This document shows positions 6,261 to 11,953 of a stretch of DNA of 12,850 nucleotides, piece by piece. Source of the stretch: JAFGDH01 sp964447525 (GTDB lineage: Archaea; Aenigmatarchaeota; Aenigmatarchaeia; QMZP01; QMZT01). A model generated the notes under the pieces. It was given only the letters and a program-made list of their open reading frames with translations, was not told the DNA's origin and searched no databases. The stretch's first letter is position 1. Each line of letters starts with the position of its first letter. The stretch lies in the NCBI GenBank assembly GCA_964447525.1, contig CAYUSU010000037.1, positions 1-12,850 of the forward strand, read 5' to 3'. Made by a program: the position numbers and the translations under genes.

Positions 6261-6297
6261 GGGAAAGGAATGACAGGGACCCAAGGAGGCCCCTGCA

Positions 6298-6322
6298 GCC
6301 GGAACCCGGCCTTATGGCGGGT
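6298..6322 (+). promoter_or_regulatory. Mutually exclusive hairpins in the Cdc48 leader
   Basis: GCCGG-AAC-CCGGC (6298-6310) is a perfect five-pair hairpin. A second fold pairs ACCC-GCC with GGC-GGGT around TTAT (6304-6322, with one bulged G). Both use bases 6306-6310, so only one can form at a time. A third stem, CAGGG with CCCTG (6274-6278 and 6291-6295), sits just upstream. The GC-rich block stands out in an AT-rich spacer. Whether it is a regulatory leader or part of a small RNA is open. Confidence 0.4.
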
Positions 6323-6372
6323 GAAGAATTTATGATTGATCCGGTAAATCTAAATATTGAGAGGTGGTTTTT

Positions 6373-8688
6373 GTGATCGAGAAAAAAGACAATCAGGTTA
6401 CTTTGAAAGTGGGGGAGCTGACCAACAGGTCTGAATCAGGCAGGGGTCTGGTTCGGCTGGACAGCAAATTAATGAGGGAACTGGGCGTTCGGGAAGGGGA
6501 CGTGGTCGAGCTTTCCGGTCAGGGAAAAACGGGGGCCATCGCCGTGCGAGCCTACCCTTCCGATGTGGGGCTCAGTGTTGCAAGGATGGACGGTATCACG
6601 CGAAAGAACATAGGCGTTGGCGTTGGAGAGACGGTGAAGATATGCAAGGCCAATGTGAAGGAAGCCAAGAAGGTCGTGATAGCTCCGACGGAAAAGGGAG
6701 TAAGATTAATGATGAACCCGGATCTGCTCAGAAAAAACCTTTTCATGAGACCTGTCATGAAGGGTGACATGATATCGCCGTATCCGATCGTAAAGCGCCA
6801 AAACGAAAGGGATCCGTTCAACGGGACATTCGGCGAGCTTTTCCGAACGCTTGGCTTCGATGTGGAAGGCATGGGCGATTTCTCGTTCACTCCGATGCCC
6901 GGCGAAACCAGACTGGCGGTCGTGAGTACTGTCCCGGAAGGGATAGTAAAGATAAACGACATGACCCATCTGGAAATAAAGCCCGAAGCAGTCGAGATGG
7001 AGACGAGGATACCGTCAATTACATATGAAGACATAGGCGGGCTGCATGATTCTATTCATAAAATAAGGGAGATGGTAGAGCTACCGCTGAGGCACCCCGA
7101 ACTTTTCGGAAGGCTGGGTATAGACCCGCCAAAAGGTGTCCTTCTATATGGCCCGCCGGGGACGGGAAAAACGCTTCTCGCAAAAGCCGTTGCTAATGAG
7201 TCCGGCGCCAGTTTCTATTCCATTTCCGGACCGGAGATATTCAGCAAATGGTACGGACAGACAGAGGAAAATCTTCGCAAGATATTCGAGGATGCAGAGA
7301 AATCCGCCCCGTCAATAATCTTCATCGACGAGATCGATTCGATCGCCCCCAAGAGGGAAGAGGTGTCGGGTGAAGTGGAGAAACGCTCTGTATCACAGCT
7401 TCTTGCCCTGATGGACGGTCTGAAGGCAAGGGGAAAGATAATCGTTATAGCGGCGACGAACAGGCAGAATGCGCTCGACCAGGCTATCAGGAGACCGGGG
7501 AGGTTCGACAGGGAGATAGAAATAGGAATCCCCGACCAGAGGGGCAGGAAGGAGATCATGCAGATTCACACAAGGAACATGCCGCTCACGGACGACGTCA
7601 GCCTGGACTGGATATCGGGCGTGACGTACGGTTTCGTGGGAGCGGACCTTGAAGCGCTCGCTAAGGAGGCTGCAATGTCGTCGCTCAGAAACAACCTTCC
7701 GCAAATATCATGGAAGAAGTCCGAAGAGCTGCCACAGGAGGTCCTGGAGAACCTGAAAGTGAGCAAGAAGGATTTCGAGAACGCTCTCAAGATGGTAGAG
7801 CCGTCAGCCATGAGGGAAGTGATGGTAGAGATTCCAAACGTCAAATGGGATGACATCGGAGGGCTGGAAGAACTCAAGGACAGCCTGAAGGAGATAGTGG
7901 AATGGCCTCTGAAGAACCCGAAGTCCTTCGAAACCATCGGGATCAAACCGCCCAAGGGTATCCTTCTTTACGGTCCGCCGGGAACCGGGAAGACGCTTCT
8001 CGCGAAGGCAGTTGCCCATGAATCAGGGGCTAATTTCATCTCCATCAAAGGACCTGAGGTATTCAACAAGTGGGTCGGGGAGAGCGAGCGGAAGATGAGG
8101 GAGATATTCAAGAGGGCCAAGCAGGTCGCTCCATCCATAGTGTTTTTCGACGAGATGGACTCCATCGTCCCGAAAAGGGGAAGCGATACCGGCGGATCAG
8201 GCGTATCGGAGAAGATTGTTTCCCAGATACTGACGGAGATGTCGGGTCTGGAAGACCTCCATAACGTCGTCGTGATAGGGGCGACCAACCGACCGGACCT
8301 TCTGGATCCCGCCCTGCTGAGGCCGGGAAGGTTCGACAAGGCCGTTCTGGTTCCGGCGCCCGAAGAGAAGGCAAGGGTGGATATACTCAAGATACACACG
8401 AAGAAGATGCCTCTCAAGGGAGTGGACCTGATCAAGATCGCTGAGAAGACCGACGGCTACACCGGGGCGGACATTGAATCTCTTTGCAGGGAAGCTGGTC
8501 TCTTCGCGCTCAGGGAGAACATCAACGCAAAAGAGGTGAACAAAAAGCATTTCGACAAGGCGATGGAGAAGGTCAAGCCTTCGGTCAATCCGGAACTGCT
8601 GAAGTTCTACCACAAGCTGCTGGAGCAGTTCAAGACCAGGGGCATGGAGAAAAAGAAGGTCGAAGAGGAAACTGATTACATGGGGTAG
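6373..8688 (+). CDS. cdc48: Cdc48/VAT-type AAA+ ATPase (p97 homologue)
   Basis: A 771-residue cytosolic unfoldase that forms hexamers and feeds proteins to the proteasome or disassembles complexes. Order: N-domain (about 1-190, double-psi barrel region RLDSKLMRELGVREGD near the start), D1 with Walker A GPPGTGKT at 260-267, pore loop KWYG at 292-295 and Walker B FIDEID at 317-322, then D2 with Walker A at 534-541, pore loop KWVG at 566-569 and Walker B D593/E594. Both domains have the RPGRFD arginine finger. The D1 sensor-1 region reads ATNRQNALDQAI, where ATNRPDALDPAL is usual. The GTG at 6373 is chosen because GAGGTGG (6361-6367) precedes it at good spacing; a GTG at 6364 lies inside that site. 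The end (DYMG) is not a standard proteasome-docking HbYX tail. Confidence 0.97.
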   Translation: MIEKKDNQVTLKVGELTNRSESGRGLVRLDSKLMRELGVREGDVVELSGQGKTGAIAVRAYPSDVGLSVARMDGITRKNIGVGVGETVKICKANVKEAKKVVIAPTEKGVRLMMNPDLLRKNLFMRPVMKGDMISPYPIVKRQNERDPFNGTFGELFRTLGFDVEGMGDFSFTPMPGETRLAVVSTVPEGIVKINDMTHLEIKPEAVEMETRIPSITYEDIGGLHDSIHKIREMVELPLRHPELFGRLGIDPPKGVLLYGPPGTGKTLLAKAVANESGASFYSISGPEIFSKWYGQTEENLRKIFEDAEKSAPSIIFIDEIDSIAPKREEVSGEVEKRSVSQLLALMDGLKARGKIIVIAATNRQNALDQAIRRPGRFDREIEIGIPDQRGRKEIMQIHTRNMPLTDDVSLDWISGVTYGFVGADLEALAKEAAMSSLRNNLPQISWKKSEELPQEVLENLKVSKKDFENALKMVEPSAMREVMVEIPNVKWDDIGGLEELKDSLKEIVEWPLKNPKSFETIGIKPPKGILLYGPPGTGKTLLAKAVAHESGANFISIKGPEVFNKWVGESERKMREIFKRAKQVAPSIVFFDEMDSIVPKRGSDTGGSGVSEKIVSQILTEMSGLEDLHNVVVIGATNRPDLLDPALLRPGRFDKAVLVPAPEEKARVDILKIHTKKMPLKGVDLIKIAEKTDGYTGADIESLCREAGLFALRENINAKEVNKKHFDKAMEKVKPSVNPELLKFYHKLLEQFKTRGMEKKKVEEETDYMG

Positions 8689-8706
8689 AACAGAAACTAT
8701 AAACCC

Positions 8707-8753
8707 GGGGCTTCTGCCCCATCCTCATTTTTCTTTATTTTTTCGAAGGATGA
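8707..8753 (+). terminator. Hairpin plus T-tract terminator after Cdc48
   Basis: GGGGC-TTCT-GCCCC (8707-8720) is a perfect stem-loop 19 bases past the Cdc48 stop. It is followed by T-rich sequence to 8753. Archaeal termination relies mainly on the T-tract; the hairpin adds support. Confidence 0.65.
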
Positions 8754-8793
8754 CGTTGTTAAATCAGGAATAGTCATCTTCCCTTCAACGCGC

Positions 8794-8801
8794 TTAAAAA
8801 A
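8794..8801 (+). promoter_or_regulatory. TATA-like promoter of the 8822 gene
   Basis: TTAAAAAA centred about 24 bases before the ATG at 8822, with no Shine-Dalgarno site between, as for other leaderless genes in this window. Confidence 0.5.
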
Positions 8802-8821
8802 GTTAGTTCTCTATACTGAAT

Positions 8822-8914
8822 ATGATCTGGGACGAACTTACGTATCTTTTCGAGGAAGTAGACGAAAACATGAAGAATTTCTTAAAGGTAGCCCTGATGG
8901 ATGAGTGCGGATAG
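8822..8914 (+). pseudogene. N-terminal piece of a probably frameshifted unknown gene
   Basis: Thirty codons starting at an ATG with a well-placed TATA box and rich in acidic and hydrophobic residues (IWDELTYLFEEVDENMKNFL). The frame ends at TAG 8912-8914. The frame used downstream at 9074-9364 is the same as this one, and the stretch between is open only in the next frame. I read it as the first part of one gene of about 180 codons. A separate 30-residue protein overlapping the next frame is the alternative. Confidence 0.45.
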
Positions 8915-9164
8915 AATGGCCAGAAACGCGAAGGAAGTTCTGATGGAAGTCTCATGGAGAAACCCGTTATCTGACGGGTCCACTGTTTATCCGGTCACGA
9001 TGGAACAAAAGGACTTAAGGAACTATGTCCATCACGGAGAATTCGTCGGGTTGCTCAAGACACTCAAAGGCCTGACACGATCAAAATTTCCGTTAATGGG
9101 GATATCGGTATCAGGAACATACTGGGTGATCCAATATTCAGAATCGACCATGGGGCTTACGTGA
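8901..9164 (+). CDS. Unknown protein, middle frame of the 8822-9364 locus
   Basis: Up to 87 codons from ATG 8901 (or 8919). The first 55 or so look coding (ARNAKEVLMEVSW, KDLRNYVHHGEFVGLLKTLKG). After about 9070 the frame reads less like protein, and the frame one base back becomes convincing. This supports a shift of minus one (or plus two) near 9065-9090. No Shine-Dalgarno site is well placed (AGGT lies about 12 bases before 8901). No family is recognised. If it is a separate gene, it overlaps the next GTG by four bases (GTGA at 9161-9164), an arrangement often seen in coupled translation. Confidence 0.4.
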   Translation: MSADRMARNAKEVLMEVSWRNPLSDGSTVYPVTMEQKDLRNYVHHGEFVGLLKTLKGLTRSKFPLMGISVSGTYWVIQYSESTMGLT

Positions 9165-9364
9165 TCTGTTCGAATCCTGATGTTTCGGCCGACACCATAT
9201 CCACTATGCTCTGTTTCATAAAGGACGGAAAACCTATGAAAACCGACCAGAAACTCGATTTCTATGATTTCCAGAACCTGCCGGAGCCTGAAACGCAGGG
9301 CGGTCTCAAAATGTTTCTTCCGAGGTATTTCAGCCAAATAAAACATAAAAAGTATCCGGAATAA
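9161..9364 (+). CDS. Unknown protein, C-terminal frame of the 8822-9364 locus
   Basis: Sixty-seven codons from the GTG at 9161 to TAA 9362-9364. The same frame is open upstream to 8975, and from about 9074 it reads TIKISVNGDIGIRNILGD and on through DPIFRIDHGAYVICSNPDV, a more protein-like sequence than the overlapping frame. The GTG is therefore probably an internal codon of a longer gene. Residue mix suggests a small soluble mixed alpha/beta protein. No known family is recognised. The TATA box of the next gene (near 9344-9351) lies inside its 3' end. Confidence 0.45.
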   Translation: MICSNPDVSADTISTMLCFIKDGKPMKTDQKLDFYDFQNLPEPETQGGLKMFLPRYFSQIKHKKYPE

Positions 9365-9373
9365 TTAATTATT

Positions 9374-9760
9374 ATGAAGCATAAATACAACCCGCCGGGC
9401 GGTCTTCTCGATTTTGTCGGAGTTTGGAAGGGCTTCCTGTCAGGTAGCCTCGCTCTCATATCCTTCATATTGGGAGTGGCCGCCGTTTCGGAAACAGCGA
9501 TAGTCGTTTACCTTGCTTTCTTTCTGGTTTCCCTCTTCATACTCATAAACTCTCTGATGAGGAACGGCGGGGTAGAAGTATACTTCTTCCAGACGTGGTT
9601 TTCATTCGCCTTCGGAGCGGTCCTCTCCATAGCGTTATTCCTGGGAGGAACAGGGAACTCATGGATGGCAATAGTGCTAATACTGATAATAGTAACATAT
9701 ATCCTGAGATACGGGGCGAAACTTCTTGGGATGCTCAGGAGAATATTCAGGAAGAAGTGA
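9374..9760 (+). CDS. Four-helix integral membrane protein of unknown function
   Basis: A 128-residue membrane protein with four likely transmembrane segments at about residues 21-39, 41-61, 74-92 and 96-112. The C-terminus is strongly basic (RRIFRKK), so it probably lies in the cytoplasm. No transporter or enzyme motif is visible. The ATG at 9374 is nine bases past the previous stop with no Shine-Dalgarno site. A TATA-like CATAAAAA at about 9344-9351 lies 26 bases upstream. Its 3' end overlaps the convergent eL24 gene by 14 bases. Confidence 0.75.
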   Translation: MKHKYNPPGGLLDFVGVWKGFLSGSLALISFILGVAAVSETAIVVYLAFFLVSLFILINSLMRNGGVEVYFFQTWFSFAFGAVLSIALFLGGTGNSWMAIVLILIIVTYILRYGAKLLGMLRRIFRKK

Positions 9761-9923
9761 CTTTCTTTTCCTTCTTTACCCATCTGAGCTTCTTCTCGGT
9801 CCTGCCAAGATTGAAATTCCCCTGACATTTGGAGCCGCAAAAGTAGAAGATCTTACCGTCGTTCCTGACGAACATCTTCCCTCCGCCTTTAGCCAGATTA
9901 GTTTTGCATATGGAGCATTTCAT
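9747..9923 (-). CDS. rpl24e: Ribosomal protein eL24 (L24e)
   Basis: A 58-residue zinc-binding protein of the large ribosomal subunit. It begins MKCSICKTNL and shows the two cysteine pairs C-x2-C (C3, C6) and C-x3-C (C29, C33), as expected for eL24. The basic C-terminus (KKLRWVKKEKK) would contact rRNA. It starts at ATG 9923, preceded by GTGATC, a near-perfect archaeal Shine-Dalgarno site, ten bases after the eS28 stop. This is the third gene of the eL8-eS28-eL24 ribosomal operon common in archaea. The ndk and infB genes that often follow are not here. Confidence 0.93.
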   Translation of the reverse strand: MKCSICKTNLAKGGGKMFVRNDGKIFYFCGSKCQGNFNLGRTEKKLRWVKKEKKVTSS

Positions 9924-9933
9924 TTTTGATCAC

Positions 9934-10134
9934 TTATCTAGTCGATATCCTTCCCGCTGCTTCCATCTCGGTCTCCTTGAGCATTATTATGTCCGTCTTC
10001 CTGACAGGACCCATAACGTTCCTCATGAGAACCTTTCCTTCCTCTCTTCCTTCGAGAACCTTGCATCTGACCCTTGTCACTCCCTTTACTCCGAGTCTTT
10101 CCAGTACCTGTACAACTTCAGCTGCTACAGCCAT
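9934..10134 (-). CDS. rps28e: Ribosomal protein eS28 (S28e)
   Basis: A 66-residue small-subunit protein near the mRNA exit site. It shows the family blocks GVTRVRCKVLEGRE, RNVMGPVR and DIIMLKETEMEA. The ATG at 10134 is chosen over an in-frame GTG at 10143, because AAGGTG precedes it at the right spacing and the GTG lies inside that site. It follows eL8 by 20 bases and precedes eL24 by ten. Confidence 0.95.
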   Translation of the reverse strand: MAVAAEVVQVLERLGVKGVTRVRCKVLEGREEGKVLMRNVMGPVRKTDIIMLKETEMEAAGRISTR

Positions 10135-10154
10135 GATTAACACCTTTTAGTTCC

Positions 10155-10676
10155 TTATTTCTTCTTCTCTTTCTTTTTTTCTGCCTTAGGATTTTTCTTT
10201 TCTTCCTTTGGTTTTTCTTTTGGAGCTTCTTTGGGTTCTTCCTCGGGAGATTCCTTCTTTTCCTCTGCAGGTTTCTCTTTCACTTCGGCCGGCTTTTCAG
10301 CCCTGCCCTTCGAAAGGGATTCTACCTTGGAAGCTATCTCCGAAACGATTTTCTTGGATTCGCCTGTCTCCTCAATAGCGATACTTGCCGTAGGAATTTC
10401 GATTCCCGAGGCCTTTCCGAGTTCCGCCTTCGAAGGAACGTACGCAAAAGGAACGCTCTTCTCCTTGCAGAGAACCGGGATGTGCATCATTATTTCTTCC
10501 GGTGTCACATCTTCAGCCATGATAACAAGCTTTGCGAGACCTCTTTCTATGCATTTTGTCGTCTCGTTTATACCCTTCCTGAGTTTCCCGCTGGATTTCG
10601 CTATCTCAACGGATTCATATACCTTGTCCGCGAGGTCCTTTGAAACCTCGAATTTTACGAAAGCCGATTTTGCCAT
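10155..10676 (-). CDS. rpl7ae: Ribosomal protein eL8 (L7Ae) with a charged C-terminal tail
   Basis: K-turn-binding protein of the large subunit that in archaea also serves box C/D and H/ACA RNPs and RNase P. The RNA-binding face is visible at residues 30-46 (GKLRKGINETTKCIERG), with the MAEDVTPEEI and IPVLC-to-PSKAELG blocks following. At 173 residues it exceeds the usual 120 or so. Residues from about 124 on form a low-complexity tail of Lys, Glu and Pro. The ATG at 10676 is chosen because GGAGGG lies six bases upstream; an ATG at 10682 directly abuts it. The gene heads an operon with eS28 and eL24. Its leader holds a stem-loop at 10693-10715. Confidence 0.95.
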   Translation of the reverse strand: MAKSAFVKFEVSKDLADKVYESVEIAKSSGKLRKGINETTKCIERGLAKLVIMAEDVTPEEIMMHIPVLCKEKSVPFAYVPSKAELGKASGIEIPTASIAIEETGESKKIVSEIASKVESLSKGRAEKPAEVKEKPAEEKKESPEEEPKEAPKEKPKEEKKNPKAEKKKEKKK

Positions 10677-10692
10677 TTTCATCCCTCCTTTC

Positions 10693-10715
10693 CCGGATAC
10701 AACTTTGTTGTCCGG
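10693..10715 (-). promoter_or_regulatory. Stem-loop in the eL8 mRNA leader
   Basis: CCGG-ACAAC-AAA-GUUGU-AU-CCGG forms nine pairs with a two-base AU bulge on the 3' side. It ends four bases before the GGAGGG ribosome site. It could affect access to that site, as eL8 is known to regulate its own mRNA in some archaea. The tandem G-A pairs of a K-turn are not seen. Confidence 0.45.
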
Positions 10716-10763
10716 TTAAATCAACGGTCTAAAGACTTTGCAATTACTGTATATTAATTAAGG

Positions 10764-10774
10764 TATATTTAAAA
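10764..10774 (-). promoter_or_regulatory. TATA box of the eL8-eS28-eL24 operon
   Basis: TTTTAAATATA on the minus strand. It predicts a start near 10743 and a leader of about 67 bases, which contains the 10693-10715 hairpin. A weaker AT stretch (10750-10761) is an alternative. Confidence 0.55.
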
Positions 10775-10859
10775 CTATTGCAGGCGATTTTACGGGAAAA
10801 CAATCATTCCCCGCAATCTGAATATTGAGAAATAAGAAATTAAAGCATTCCGTCCGGAT

Positions 10860-11102
10860 TTATTTCTTATCATCCACTTTCACTATCTTTCCGAACTGGT
10901 AATACGTCTTCCCGTGCCGGACGGCCTTGTACTTCGCTAATAATTTCATCTTTTCGCCGTCTTTTGTCCTGACAACTACTCGCCTGTAACCCTTCGAGCT
11001 GAGCATTATCTCCGATACCACCTGTTTCGCCTGCGTCAGATCGAAGGCCACCAGATCGAAAATCCTTTTCTCGAGAAGTTCCTCGCGAGAATAACCGGCC
11101 AT
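10860..11102 (-). CDS. Partial PAS-like domain protein
   Basis: An 80-residue protein that matches the later part of a PAS sensor domain. The first block (GYSREELLEKRIFDLV) resembles the PAS motif GYSREELLG-x-IFDLV. It is followed by a helix and paired strands, VVVRTKDGEKMKLLA and YYQFGKI. The first strands of a full PAS domain are missing. No histidine kinase or other output domain follows, and the frame has a stop (TAA) seven codons before the ATG at 11102. It may be a small sensor subunit, a decayed remnant, or only PAS-like by chance. A TATA-like element (minus strand, near 11126-11130) is about 26 bases upstream and overlaps the start codon of the divergent gene at 11129. Confidence 0.65.
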   Translation of the reverse strand: MAGYSREELLEKRIFDLVAFDLTQAKQVVSEIMLSSKGYRRVVVRTKDGEKMKLLAKYKAVRHGKTYYQFGKIVKVDDKK

Positions 11103-11128
11103 CCTGGAAAATTTGCCAGTTTACATTT

Positions 11129-11368
11129 ATGTTATGGCTTCCTTCGTTTTGCAAATATAGTGATTCAGAACAAATTAAAGTCGAAAATAAAATCAACATT
11201 AATCCAAAATATTATCCATGTAAACCCCCTAATTGCGAATTTAAAGATTGTATTTCACATTTACAATTTAATGGTTTTGTTGAATCGGAAAATCGGGATG
11301 AATTAAAAGCTTGGAAGGGAGTATTACTTTATCGAACATTTTTCCAAAAAAAATCATCTAATAAGTGA
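11129..11368 (+). CDS. Small Cys/His-rich protein, AT-rich copy
   Basis: A 79-residue protein related to the gene at 11536. Both begin with LPSFCKYS, and both have a C-x4-C-x(4-5)-C-x2-H cluster (here C31, C36, C41, H44) plus an early Cys (C8). A later K-[AE]-W helix is shared. The four Cys and one His suggest a zinc-binding or redox module; the family is not one I recognise. By hand count this copy is about 28% G+C, against about 42% for the other. Its start region overlaps the probable promoter of the divergent PAS-like gene. No clear Shine-Dalgarno site or TATA box of its own is seen. Confidence 0.6.
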   Translation: MLWLPSFCKYSDSEQIKVENKININPKYYPCKPPNCEFKDCISHLQFNGFVESENRDELKAWKGVLLYRTFFQKKSSNK

Positions 11369-11404
11369 TTCTATACCGGTAAACACGGGAATACGAATTA
11401 CGAA

Positions 11405-11445
11405 CGTTTTGTTTCCTGCCCAGAACAACAGAAATGAACAAAACG
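11405..11445 (+). repeat. Imperfectly spaced inverted repeat (CGTTTTGTT / AACAAAACG)
   Basis: Nine-base arms at 11405-11413 and 11437-11445 are perfect complements around a 23-base loop. They lie in the 167-base stretch between the two Cys/His-rich genes, which otherwise holds no gene. The loop is long for a terminator, and only short T-runs follow. Confidence 0.4.
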
Positions 11446-11506
11446 AAGAATGCTATTTTTCCTTCAATAAAAACTGGGAACATTAGGATTTTTGTCCCAA
11501 CAACCA

Positions 11507-11514
11507 TTTAAAAG
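11507..11514 (+). promoter_or_regulatory. TATA-like promoter of the 11536 gene
   Basis: TTTAAAAG centred about 25 bases before the ATG at 11536 with no Shine-Dalgarno site, again suggesting a leaderless mRNA. Confidence 0.55.
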
Positions 11515-11535
11515 ATTTTTTGATATTCAATACAC

Positions 11536-11793
11536 ATGGGAAAACTAAAACTTCCTTCGTTCTGCAAATACAGCGAAAAAAGCGTTGTCGAGGAAATGGA
11601 GAGAAAAATAAACGCCGACGAATATTACAACCCGTGCGCCGGGACAGACTGTATTTATGATAAAATATGCATAGCCCACGTAAATTATGAAGAACCTGTC
11701 CCGGAACGTCAAACAGAAAAATTAGAAGCCTGGAGAAAGGCGATGAGAGAACGGGATTCCTCATGGGGTTTTTGTTCTACTCCTTCCTATTGA
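11536..11793 (+). CDS. Small Cys/His-rich protein, second copy
   Basis: An 85-residue paralogue of the 11129 gene. It has C10 in LPSFCKYS and the cluster C34-x4-C39-x5-C45-x2-H48, then a helix (EKLEAWRKAMRERD) and an extra Cys near the end (C81). Codon use resembles the other genes of the window. A DNA block around the LPSFCKYS codons matches the first copy at about 22 of 25 bases, while the rest is strongly diverged. It has its own leaderless-type promoter. The last 17 bases overlap the 3' end of the convergent membrane-protein gene at 11777-11923. The Cys/His pattern suggests metal binding; the function is unknown. Confidence 0.72.
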   Translation: MGKLKLPSFCKYSEKSVVEEMERKINADEYYNPCAGTDCIYDKICIAHVNYEEPVPERQTEKLEAWRKAMRERDSSWGFCSTPSY

Positions 11794-11923
11794 AAACGAA
11801 AAAACCCATTATCCCGGCAATCGTCAGAACAGGACCAAAAGGGGACTGATTGATCACATACAACAGCGTTCCAGAAATGAGAACAATCAAAAGGATGACT
11901 GCAATGAGCCTGTTTTTAATCAT
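11777..11923 (-). CDS. 48-residue protein with two transmembrane helices
   Basis: A short reading frame on the minus strand with ATG at 11923 and TAG at 11777-11779. Residues 5-24 (RLIAVILLIVLISGTLLYVI region) and 29-44 are two hydrophobic segments around an NQSPFGP turn, and the protein ends in NRKE. The TATA-like TTTATAA (11947-11953) is centred 27 bases before the ATG and contains the stop codon of the upstream gene. The promoter position plus the hydrophobic make-up support a real small membrane protein. No family is recognised. It overlaps the end of the convergent 11536 gene by 17 bases. Confidence 0.6.
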   Translation of the reverse strand: MIKNRLIAVILLIVLISGTLLYVINQSPFGPVLTIAGIMGFFVFNRKE

Positions 11924-11946
11924 TTTGATAATTTGGGGAGGGTTTG

Positions 11947-11953
11947 TTATAAA
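11947..11953 (-). promoter_or_regulatory. TATA box of the 48-residue protein overlapping a stop codon
   Basis: TTTATAA on the minus strand. Its last three bases are the TAA of the 11947-12660 gene, and its centre is 27 bases from the ATG at 11923. Confidence 0.55.

Noticed and set aside
6270..6335. 21-codon frame in the Cdc48 leader beginning ATG 6270
   Set aside because: The product reads like translated GC-rich RNA structure, and the frame is interrupted by hairpins. No ribosome site gives it a good start.
7566..7955. Several long minus-strand frames inside Cdc48
   Set aside because: They overlap the highly conserved ATPase domains and show no protein features of their own.
9081..9091. 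Programmed minus-one frameshift site
   Set aside because: A-AAA-TTT resembles a slippery site, but the codon pairing after a slip is poor and no downstream structure is evident. An indel is at least as likely.
9032..9346. 104-codon minus-strand frame over the broken gene
   Set aside because: Its residues look random, and the plus frames fit the codon pattern and a promoter better.
10693..10715. K-turn in the eL8 leader
   Set aside because: The hairpin has a two-base bulge, but the tandem sheared G-A pairs that define a K-turn are not present, so I call it only a stem-loop.
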